Positions 1 to 5,234 of a stretch of DNA of 6,013 nucleotides are shown one piece after another. Location of the stretch: contig CAZFBA010000070.1 of NCBI GenBank assembly GCA_964517135.1, forward strand, positions 1 through 6,013, given 5' to 3'. The first letter of the stretch is position 1. Each line of letters begins with the position of its first letter. The translations under genes were made by a program, and so were the position numbers. The notes beneath the pieces are model-generated. The model did no database searches. It saw only the letters and a list, made by a program, of their open reading frames with translations, and was not told the DNA's origin. The stretch comes from CAZFBA01 sp964517135 (GTDB taxonomy: Bacteria > Cyanobacteriota > Vampirovibrionia > JBFMGH01).

Positions 1-134
1 AAAGGAAGGCATGGGGTCTCTTCTTTTTAAAAAAGAAGCAAAAACTTTTCACTACTGGCTTGCTAACTTCGTATACGTGCATTGAAAACCAGGGCCAATC
101 GGCTCGTTCAACCCATATTTTCACTTTAATATTA
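1..134. other. Left-edge region without a confident gene
   Basis: This stretch contains no convincing gene. On the minus strand a frame is open from GTG at 124-122 to the window edge (41 codons, beginning V-K-I-W-V-E-R-A-D-W-P-W). It has no Shine-Dalgarno site ahead of the GTG, and its end runs through the A/T-rich palindrome at 20-38, giving Phe and Lys runs that look like translated repeat. It could be the start of a real gene lying to the left, but I do not call it. Base composition of 60-120 is noticeably richer in G+C than the AT-rich leader that follows, which could mark the remnant of another gene or a dispersed intergenic repeat. Confidence 0.3.
20..38. repeat. Perfect A/T-rich palindrome, possible hairpin
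   Basis: CTTCTTTTT at 20-28 and AAAAAGAAG at 30-38 are perfect reverse complements around a single A. The sequence could form a hairpin in DNA or RNA, or act as a weak bidirectional terminator for a gene lying left of the window. It lacks the G+C-rich stem of a classical intrinsic terminator. It may instead be one copy of a dispersed intergenic repeat, which cannot be judged from one window. Confidence 0.4.
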
Positions 135-163
135 TTGAAAATCGAAACCAAAAAGTCTATTGT
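135..163 (+). promoter_or_regulatory. Candidate sigma70-type promoter of the PBP gene
   Basis: TTGAAA at 135-140 (5 of 6 to the -35 consensus) is followed by a 17-nt spacer and TATTGT at 158-163 (4 of 6 to the -10 consensus). This would start transcription near 170 and leave a leader of about 118 nt before the ATG at 288. The leader would include the tandem repeat at 199-226. An alternative -10-like GATAAT lies at 241-246 but has no good -35. The -35 is the first part of a 13-mer that recurs upstream of the minus-strand operon. Assigned by eye only. Confidence 0.35.
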
Positions 164-198
164 TATAGTTATGCATTAGTCTTCAATAATGGAAGTTG

Positions 199-226
199 TT
201 AACAAGACTTTATTAACAAGACTTTT
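199..226. repeat. 14-bp tandem direct repeat in the PBP leader
   Basis: TTAACAAGACTTTA at 199-212 is followed at once by TTAACAAGACTTTT at 213-226, which is 13 of 14 identical. A partial third TTAACAA lies at 261-267. The first copy overlaps the perfect palindrome TTGTTAACAA at 196-205. Tandem copies at one-and-a-third helical turns ahead of a gene can be paired regulator sites, but a chance or slippage duplication is equally possible. The positions are direct observation; the regulatory role is inference. Confidence 0.6.
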
Positions 227-276
227 TAATATATTTGTAAGATAATATTACTAGAAAAGTTTAACAAACATTAAAC

Positions 277-283
277 AGGTGAT
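277..283 (+). promoter_or_regulatory. Ribosome binding site that decides the PBP start
   Basis: AGGTGAT at 277-283 is a 7-nt match to the anti-Shine-Dalgarno and ends 4 nt before ATG at 288. An in-frame GTG at 279 lies inside this site and therefore cannot be the start served by it. The ATG at 288 is the supported start, so the three extra residues M-I-T of the longer frame should be dropped. Confidence 0.85.
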
Positions 284-287
284 AACT

Positions 288-2390
288 ATGCCGGATAAAA
301 ACAAACTCTCACCCCTTGATATTCCTACACGATCAGAAATAACAAGGAAAAAGGCTTACTCACTAATTGTTATGACTATTATATTATTTGTTATAGTAGG
401 TATAGCAATTATTTCAATAAATCTCGGGCATACTATTGCTTCTACTGCGCAAAATTTGCCGGATGTCAGTTTGCTTGAAAACCACAAACCCTCAGAAACA
501 ACACTTATTTATGATATTAATGATAAACTTGTTGCCAATATTCACGGGGATGAAGACAGGGTAGTTGTGCCCTTAAGCAAAATTTCACGAAACCTACAAA
601 AAGCTGTTCTCTCTACAGAAGATGATATGTTTTATGAACACCACGGCATTAACCTTAAAGGTATATTCAGAGCGCTTTTAATCAATTTTAAAACAGGAGA
701 TTCTATTCAGGGTGGCTCAACGATAACCCAGCAGCTTGTTAAAAATCTATTTCTTACCTCTGAAAAGACTCTTCAGCGAAAAATTGCTGAAGCAATACTT
801 TCTGTAAGGGTAGAAAATCGCTATAATAAAGATAAAGTACTTGAACTCTATTTAAACCAGGTTTACTGGGGCAATCGTTCATATGGAATAGAAAAAGCTG
901 CCAGACGATATTTTAGAATACCTGCAAGCGAGCTTAATTTAGCCCAGTCTGCATTGTTAGCCGGGCTTCTCAAAGCACCCAGTGATTATTCACCGTATAC
1001 TAATTTTGATAAATCTAAGTGGCGTCAGGGCATAGTCTTGCAAAAAATGTTAAATGATGGTTATATAACAGAAAAACAATATAAAGAAGCTATTGAGTAT
1101 AAATTCAACCTTGTTCCACCGTATGAGCAATCCAGTAAACACCCATATTTCGTTACTTATGTTATTCAGGAACTTGAAAAAACTTATGGCAAAGACGTTG
1201 TAAGACGTGGAGGGCTGAGAGTTTATACAACACTTGATCCTGAAGTGCAAAGTCTTGCTGAAAAGGTTATTCAGGATGCTGTAAAAAATATGCCTGCTTA
1301 TACACAGGTTAAACAGGGGGCACTTGTAACTATTAATGTTGATAATGGATATGTTTCAGCTATTGTTGGTGGTGTAGACTTTGAAAAAAGCAATTTTAAC
1401 AGGGCTACTCAAAGTAAACGTGCATTAGGATCAAGTTTTAAGCCGGTTGTATATCTTACAGCCTTTAGAAAGGGTGCCTTTACACCTGATACAATGATTC
1501 AAGATGCACCTATAACACTTTCAGATGGCTGGACCAGCTGGAGCCCCCACAACTGGGATAAGAAATATATGGGTAATATGCCAGTTAAGAAAGCTCTCTA
1601 TCTTTCAAGAAACACTCCTACTGTAAGAATTGCCAATAAAATCGGGACAGATGCAATTATTGAAACAGCCAGACTGCTTGGTATTAAGTCTCATATAGAT
1701 AGAAATCTTTCTATTTGTCTTGGCTCATCAGGCATTCCACCTATTGAGCTGGCAACAGCATTTGCAACCATTGCAAGAGGCGGTATCTATATTGAGCCTA
1801 TTGTCATTAGAAAAATTGAAGATAGTCAGGGCAAAGTTCTTGAAATAAACCAGCCTCACCCGACCAAAGTTATTGATTCACACTCTATTACTATACTAAC
1901 AGACATTCTGGTAGATGTTGTAGATAAAGGTACTGGTAGAAGTGCTAAATTAAATGATCGTGTTGTTGCAGGCAAAACAGGTACCTCTGATGAAATCAGG
2001 GATATCTGGTTTACAGGCTTTACGCCAGATACTGTTACAGCTATATGGATGGGTAACGATGCTAACAAACCTCTTAAAGGGGTATTTAGCAGCAACTGTG
2101 CAAAAGTATGGAAAGATTTTTCGTCAAAATATTATGAAATAGTTAATATACCCCCAAGGACATTTGAAAAGCCCTCAAAGATAGTCACAAAACGCATTGA
2201 TCCATTGACAGGGCTTTTAGCTAACCCTGATACGCCGAATGCTGTCGAGAAAAAGTTTGTTGAAGGAACAGAACCTAAAAAGTATACCCCTTCAAACACA
2301 GTAAACAAAGCTATTTTACCTAAACTTGATACAGGAAACCCATCAAAACCAAAAATCGAAACCAGGCCAAACGCTGAACCTCAGGGTTAG
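288..2390 (+). CDS. Class A penicillin-binding protein (PBP1A-type), bifunctional glycosyltransferase/transpeptidase
   Basis: This 700-aa inner-membrane enzyme polymerises lipid II into glycan strands and cross-links the stem peptides (D,D-transpeptidation). Numbered from the ATG, a short basic cytoplasmic tail (RKK at 20-22) precedes one membrane helix at about 24-46. The glycosyltransferase (GT51) domain, about 65-235, has E-D-D-M-F-Y-E-H-H-G with catalytic Glu111, GGSTITQQLVKN at 142-153, R-K-x-x-E with Glu168, and the E-L-Y-L-N block near 186-190. The transpeptidase domain, about 340-595, has SSFK with nucleophile Ser382 and Lys385, SRN at 440-442 and KTGT at 563-566. All key residues are present, so both activities should be intact. 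I see no obvious inserted domain between the two. The tail after about 625 holds the common 'IDPLTGLL...GTEP' block and a low-complexity Pro/Lys/Asn end. The length is normal for the family. It is transcribed alone and converges with the next gene. I leave the symbol empty because mrcA, ponA and pbp names depend on lineage. Confidence 0.96.
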   Translation: MPDKNKLSPLDIPTRSEITRKKAYSLIVMTIILFVIVGIAIISINLGHTIASTAQNLPDVSLLENHKPSETTLIYDINDKLVANIHGDEDRVVVPLSKISRNLQKAVLSTEDDMFYEHHGINLKGIFRALLINFKTGDSIQGGSTITQQLVKNLFLTSEKTLQRKIAEAILSVRVENRYNKDKVLELYLNQVYWGNRSYGIEKAARRYFRIPASELNLAQSALLAGLLKAPSDYSPYTNFDKSKWRQGIVLQKMLNDGYITEKQYKEAIEYKFNLVPPYEQSSKHPYFVTYVIQELEKTYGKDVVRRGGLRVYTTLDPEVQSLAEKVIQDAVKNMPAYTQVKQGALVTINVDNGYVSAIVGGVDFEKSNFNRATQSKRALGSSFKPVVYLTAFRKGAFTPDTMIQDAPITLSDGWTSWSPHNWDKKYMGNMPVKKALYLSRNTPTVRIANKIGTDAIIETARLLGIKSHIDRNLSICLGSSGIPPIELATAFATIARGGIYIEPIVIRKIEDSQGKVLEINQPHPTKVIDSHSITILTDILVDVVDKGTGRSAKLNDRVVAGKTGTSDEIRDIWFTGFTPDTVTAIWMGNDANKPLKGVFSSNCAKVWKDFSSKYYEIVNIPPRTFEKPSKIVTKRIDPLTGLLANPDTPNAVEKKFVEGTEPKKYTPSNTVNKAILPKLDTGNPSKPKIETRPNAEPQG

Positions 2391-2403
2391 TAAAAGGCAG
2401 GGC

Positions 2404-3264
2404 TTATTTTTTAGTGCATAATATAGAATAAATAGCTTTGGCCACGCAAACATCATCCACGAAGTACTCTACATCGAGTTCGCCTGTTAGCTCATGGTTA
2501 TTGTTAAAGGCCAGTCTATAGGTTTCTGTTCGTTCCCAGTAAGGGTCGTCGCTATTTTGAAAAGAACTCATAAAAACGGCCATATTATGATAAAGTCGTT
2601 TTGGAGGGTCTGTAACTTTAAAAGATTTAGTGCGTTCACGGGGTATATCAGCCTCAATGGAGTCAAAAACCACCTTTATAAGCTTTGCTCTGCCACTCCA
2701 GGATCCGGTGAAGGCCTCTGCTGAAACGCTTGCAATGGTTGTTTCCATATCTTTTTCAAGAGAAGCTATTTTTTCTTCTTTTTCTGAAAGCTGATCGATA
2801 TATTCCAGAGAGGCTTTGCTGATTTGCTGTTTTTGCATTTCAAGCACATGTATCTGTTCTAAAAGGTAATCTCTTTCCGTAAGCAACTGGTTTTTCTCAT
2901 CCATAAGCCTTTCAACAAGCATAATAAGATGAAGTGTTCCTTTATCAGGAGTTTTGAGATTAGCATTGTTAATTATTGGCTTATTTAAAGGTTTTGTTGT
3001 TTTAGGGTCGGGGCTTTTTTTAACTGGTGGTGACGGTGCAGGTATTTCAGCATTGAGACGGCTTTTAATATCAGATAATTTATACCCCAGTGCCAGGTAT
3101 TTCTTGACGTTTTTGAAAAATTTAATATGTGAATCATTGTAATACTTTTTGCCCTGAGTATCATGCGGTACCGGAATACCGAAATATCTTTCCCACTGGC
3201 CAATTTGCTCTGGCGTTACCCCTATATTTTTAAGTACTTCAACGACTTTGCCGGCCGTATACAC
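2404..3264 (-). CDS. MerR-type HTH protein with coiled coil and unknown C-terminal domain
   Basis: This is a 286-aa protein, probably cytoplasmic and DNA-binding. Residues 1-72 read as a MerR-family winged HTH: Y-T-A-G-K-V-V-E-V-L at the start, then V-T-P-E-Q-I-G-Q-W-E-R-Y-F-G-I, G-K-K-Y-Y-N-D-S-H-I, and the wing-end Y-K-L-S-D-I-K-S-R-L. A Pro/Lys-rich linker (about 73-108) leads to a charged heptad-like coiled coil (about 111-180), the usual dimerisation element of the family though longer than in metal-sensing MerR proteins. Residues about 185-286 form an unrecognised, probably beta-rich domain (aromatic pairs at Y242-W243 and Y267-F268, two separated Cys, 273 and 283) with no clustered metal-binding Cys. 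The start is GTG, supported by GGAGGT at 3275-3270 with 5-nt spacing. Its stop lies 13 bp from the PBP stop in a convergent arrangement, so the two are separate transcripts. The targets are unknown; control of the neighbouring envelope genes or of itself is only a guess. Confidence 0.85.
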   Translation of the reverse strand: MYTAGKVVEVLKNIGVTPEQIGQWERYFGIPVPHDTQGKKYYNDSHIKFFKNVKKYLALGYKLSDIKSRLNAEIPAPSPPVKKSPDPKTTKPLNKPIINNANLKTPDKGTLHLIMLVERLMDEKNQLLTERDYLLEQIHVLEMQKQQISKASLEYIDQLSEKEEKIASLEKDMETTIASVSAEAFTGSWSGRAKLIKVVFDSIEADIPRERTKSFKVTDPPKRLYHNMAVFMSSFQNSDDPYWERTETYRLAFNNNHELTGELDVEYFVDDVCVAKAIYSILCTKK

Positions 3265-3269
3265 CCTTT

Positions 3270-3275
3270 ACCTCC
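3270..3275 (-). promoter_or_regulatory. Shine-Dalgarno site of the MerR-type gene
   Basis: On the minus strand GGAGGT is followed by 5 nt and GTG at 3264-3262. This strong site decides for the GTG start; no ATG is near it. Confidence 0.85.
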
Positions 3276-3304
3276 AGTGTGTTAGAAAATCATAAGTCAT
3301 TTTT

Positions 3305-3313
3305 AATATACCA
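3305..3313 (-). promoter_or_regulatory. Candidate extended -10 promoter of the MerR-type gene
   Basis: On the minus strand TGG precedes TATATT, giving a TGn-TATATT extended -10 (5 of 6 in the hexamer). The -35 position at 17-nt spacing is poor (TATGCA). Transcription would start near 3298 and leave a leader of about 34 nt with the Shine-Dalgarno site. A weak -35 would fit a promoter needing an activator, but this is inferred from sequence alone. Confidence 0.3.
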
Positions 3314-3321
3314 CTGTTATC

Positions 3322-3349
3322 TGTTGATGCATATATTTGTTGTTCAACA
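3322..3349. repeat. 28-nt inverted repeat just upstream of the regulator's candidate promoter
   Basis: TGTTGA at 3322-3327 and TCAACA at 3344-3349 are exact reverse complements separated by 16 nt of AT-rich sequence. The pair covers the -35 side of the candidate promoter at 3305-3313. MerR-family proteins bind inverted repeats within their target promoters, so autoregulation is conceivable. Six-bp arms also arise by chance, so confidence in a function is low. Confidence 0.35.
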
Positions 3350-3420
3350 TAATCTTTCATATGCAGTATGCCTTATGATACCGGATTTGCTGGCAGGTTA
3401 ACAAATTTAAATATTTTTTA

Positions 3421-3444
3421 AAAATCGAAATCCAGAAAATCTAT
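3421..3444 (+). repeat. Copy of a short dispersed motif (AAAATCGAAA core)
   Basis: This site aligns with 138-160 upstream of the PBP gene: the AAAATCGAAA core, then CCA, AAA and TCTAT shared, with one inserted T and two substitutions (21 of 24 aligned positions). The core also occurs at 2352-2361 (inside the PBP tail) and on the minus strand at 5992-6001. It may be a small repeat family or a regulator site. Confidence 0.4.
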
Positions 3445-3467
3445 CATCCTGGTTAAGCACTGGATCC

Positions 3468-4541
3468 TTATTTTTCTTTTTGCAGGTAAGATTTAGCGAT
3501 GATAGGGTAATCGTGGTTAAAGAAATCTTCTGGTTCAAATTGCCAGCTGACAGTATTCTCATTTATTTGATTTCCATTTGTTTTTGTAATAGTTCCTGGC
3601 AATTGAAGAGTATATTGAAAAGAATACTGGTTAAACATATCAATACTGGTATAATAAGCTCCCAGTGGATCTACCTTATTGGCAATAGCAACTGCCCTGA
3701 ATTCTTCTCTAACAAGTTTTTTCAGGTCATTATATAGTTTTTCCTTTTCTTTTTCTGAGAGCCCTGCATTGCGCAGTCGAAACATTTTTATTAATTTTGA
3801 ATTCTTGTTTTCGTTGTTTTTATTGTCTAAATAGTCAATGAAAGTCTCTATTTTCAAGTCTTTATTAAATTCATTGATTTTATCAAACATTAGTTGCTTT
3901 TCGTGCGGGCCGATAATGTTAAATTGATTTACTGTTTCTTTAAAGGCTGTTGTTTTATCCAGAAATAATTCTGTAATATCTCTTGCATCTTCATATTTAA
4001 AGTTTTTAATATGATTTTTGCTAATTTTATAGAGTTTTTGAGAGACTTCTTTTTTGTTAAGGTCAAGATATCTATGAAACTCGTTGGTAAAAATTATTAT
4101 ATTAGCAGAATCTTTAAATATTTCAAGGTAATTATAATTTACATAATCAGTATTATCAGTCATTTCAAAGCTTACATAATTTCTTGAGGCTCCATTGAAC
4201 TGACTTTTCTTGTAGTAATCAGATTCAAGATCGTTAATAGATTCAAAAGATTTAGTAGCCTTATAAAAAAAAGTATTTGAAGAGATGTTTTTATCTATTT
4301 TCCAGGTTTCATCTGAGGGCAAAATAAAACCTTTTTCGAAGATATCAGGGAGGTTTTTCTGTATGAACTTTAACTGACTGCTATTTATAGGTTTATAAGC
4401 GTATTCTATAGACCTGTAGGCTGTTCCATCATCGTGTATTCTGGTAAAAACTGATACTGTGATCTTATCGCATCCTGAAATAAAAATAACACTTATTGAT
4501 ATTAGTAATAATGTAAATGATTTAATAAAAATCTGTTTCAT
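3468..4541 (-). CDS. Uncharacterised lipoprotein, last gene of the L,D-transpeptidase operon
   Basis: This 357-aa predicted lipoprotein has no recognised function. Its signal peptide (MKQIFIKSFTLLLISISVIF) ends in the lipobox I-S-G-C with Cys24, the only Cys in the protein, to be lipidated and cleaved. The segment after the Cys (D-K-I-T-V-S-V-F-T-R-I-H-D-D-G-T) and a late block at 314-335 (LPG..TKTNG....N-T-V-S-W-Q-F) resemble beta-rich lipoproteins such as the LppM/DUF3153 type, a weak visual likeness only. The middle (about 150-285) is Lys/Glu/Asn-rich and probably helical. Residue +2 is Asp, which in enterobacteria favours inner-membrane retention. The protein ends in Lys (L-Q-K-E-K). The ATG at 4541 is preferred over TTG at 4544: AGGAA at 4555-4551 lies 9 nt upstream of the ATG. 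The start overlaps the L,D-transpeptidase gene by 20 bp, suggesting translational coupling. It is the most AT-rich gene of the window. Confidence 0.85.
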   Translation of the reverse strand: MKQIFIKSFTLLLISISVIFISGCDKITVSVFTRIHDDGTAYRSIEYAYKPINSSQLKFIQKNLPDIFEKGFILPSDETWKIDKNISSNTFFYKATKSFESINDLESDYYKKSQFNGASRNYVSFEMTDNTDYVNYNYLEIFKDSANIIIFTNEFHRYLDLNKKEVSQKLYKISKNHIKNFKYEDARDITELFLDKTTAFKETVNQFNIIGPHEKQLMFDKINEFNKDLKIETFIDYLDNKNNENKNSKLIKMFRLRNAGLSEKEKEKLYNDLKKLVREEFRAVAIANKVDPLGAYYTSIDMFNQYSFQYTLQLPGTITKTNGNQINENTVSWQFEPEDFFNHDYPIIAKSYLQKEK

Positions 4542-5208
4542 CAATTATGGTTCCTATTTTAACTGGTTCTCTGGCGTTTGAATTAATTGCAGACAGGGCA
4601 ATAGATGCATTCCACAGAACCTGCGTATTTAAATTTTGAATAATGTTTCTTAGTTGTTGTATGGTTGTTTCGCCTCTGTTATAGGCATCAGGATAGAGTG
4701 AAATATAGACTTTTGAATCCTGTATGTTTATTCTTGCGGTGTTATAAGTAACATGAACTGGCGTATTGATATTGATGTATTCAAAAAGTTCTTCTGCGTC
4801 TTCTACCAGCATTCTAACACAGCCGTGGGAGCTAAATTTCCCTACAGACTGGGGGCTATCGGTTCCATGTATTCCAAATTCGCCTTTGCTATCAGCTTTA
4901 AACCCAATCCATCTTGTGCCTAGCGGGTTAGTGGAACCTGCCTGTATTCTTGAATAGCCTACAGGTTTATAGGGGTTTTCCCATCCCGGGTTTACAACTT
5001 TTCTAATGACCTTAAACTGGCCTGTGGGTGTCGGGAACTGTGCACGTCCAACACCCACAGGATAAGTTTTTTTAACCTTACCATCCACGTAAAGGTCAAG
5101 CGTACGGGAAGGTATATTAATTACAATACTATTTTTTTCTATAGCAATTGCTTTTAAAGAAACAAAATTGGCTAATATTATCAATATAAGTAAGATATAA
5201 GCTCTCAC
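4522..5208 (-). CDS. L,D-transpeptidase, YkuD family, exported
   Basis: This 228-aa periplasmic enzyme cleaves the L,D bond after the third residue of a donor stem peptide and joins it to another stem (3-3 cross-link) or to a protein lysine. A signal peptide or membrane anchor spans about 3-22 (hydrophobic from Y4, with A-I-A near the likely cleavage point). The YkuD domain runs from about 26 to 155: Y-P-V-G-V-G-R then T-P-T-G-Q-F, the conserved His in G-I-H-G-T (His114), and S-x-G-K-F-S-S-H-G-C-V-R-M with catalytic Cys130 and Arg132. All catalytic residues are present. There is no LysM or SH3 binding domain, and the last 70 residues are an uncharacterised extension. The start is GTG: an in-frame TGA lies two codons upstream, and AGGAGG at 5225-5220 sits 11 nt away, a rather long spacing. 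It lies 26 bp after the secreted-protein gene and overlaps the lipoprotein gene by 20 bp, so all three are probably one operon. Confidence 0.94.
   Translation of the reverse strand: MRAYILLILIILANFVSLKAIAIEKNSIVINIPSRTLDLYVDGKVKKTYPVGVGRAQFPTPTGQFKVIRKVVNPGWENPYKPVGYSRIQAGSTNPLGTRWIGFKADSKGEFGIHGTDSPQSVGKFSSHGCVRMLVEDAEELFEYININTPVHVTYNTARINIQDSKVYISLYPDAYNRGETTIQQLRNIIQNLNTQVLWNASIALSAINSNAREPVKIGTIIDETDFY
5022..5060 (-). repeat. Perfect 10-bp inverted repeat inside the L,D-transpeptidase gene
   Basis: CTGTGGGTGT at 5022-5031 and ACACCCACAG at 5051-5060 are exact reverse complements with a 19-nt loop. In mRNA this would be a strong G+C-rich hairpin about 50 codons into the gene. The arms encode the conserved P-V-G-V and T-P-T-G parts of the YkuD domain, so the protein sequence explains some but not all of the pairing. 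Confidence 0.7.
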
Positions 5209-5234
5209 TGAGCTTCAGGCCTCCTCTGTTATCC

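Larger units (their letters stand above)
3265..3467. other. Intergenic spacer between operon end and regulator gene
   Basis: This spacer is downstream of the minus-strand operon and upstream of the MerR-type gene. It holds a candidate extended -10 promoter (3305-3313), a 28-nt inverted repeat (3322-3349) and one copy of the AAAATCGAAA motif (3421-3430). No clear G+C-rich hairpin with a T-run follows the lipoprotein stop. A weak ATCCAG/CTGGAT pairing with a 24-nt loop precedes a T-rich stretch on the minus strand, too poor to call a terminator. Read-through from the operon into the regulator gene is therefore possible. Confidence 0.5.

Noticed and set aside
64..75. TAACTTCGTATA, identical to 12 bases of a loxP arm
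   Set aside because: The other arm is absent: after an 8-nt spacer the sequence is GAAAACCAGG, not the inverted arm. No recombinase gene is present. Treated as chance.
199..226. CRISPR-like repeat
   Set aside because: Two abutting 14-bp units without spacers and no cas genes; it is a simple tandem repeat.
1856..2095. Minus-strand open frame of 79 codons inside the PBP gene
   Set aside because: It lies wholly within a well-supported gene with all catalytic motifs, and has no ribosome binding site or recognisable product. The same applies to the small opposite-strand or out-of-frame openings at 1050-1250, 1954-2142, 2494-2724, 2954-3142, 2985-3203, 3480-3737, 4766-4957 and 5671-5898.
2388..2415. 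Possible bidirectional terminator between the convergent PBP and MerR-type genes
   Set aside because: There is a T-run (ATTTTTT at 2407-2412 region) but only a bulged 4-5 bp stem (AAGGC/GCTT) before it, and an AACC/GGTT pairing of 4 bp upstream. Too weak to call, although termination must happen near here.
3463..3468. GGATCC next to the lipoprotein stop, and a second GGATCC near 2700
   Set aside because: Ordinary 6-bp palindromes (BamHI sites) expected by chance; no sign of cloning junctions.
4542..4544. TTG as the start of the lipoprotein gene
   Set aside because: It directly precedes an in-frame ATG at 4541, which is the more likely start; using TTG would only add one Met.
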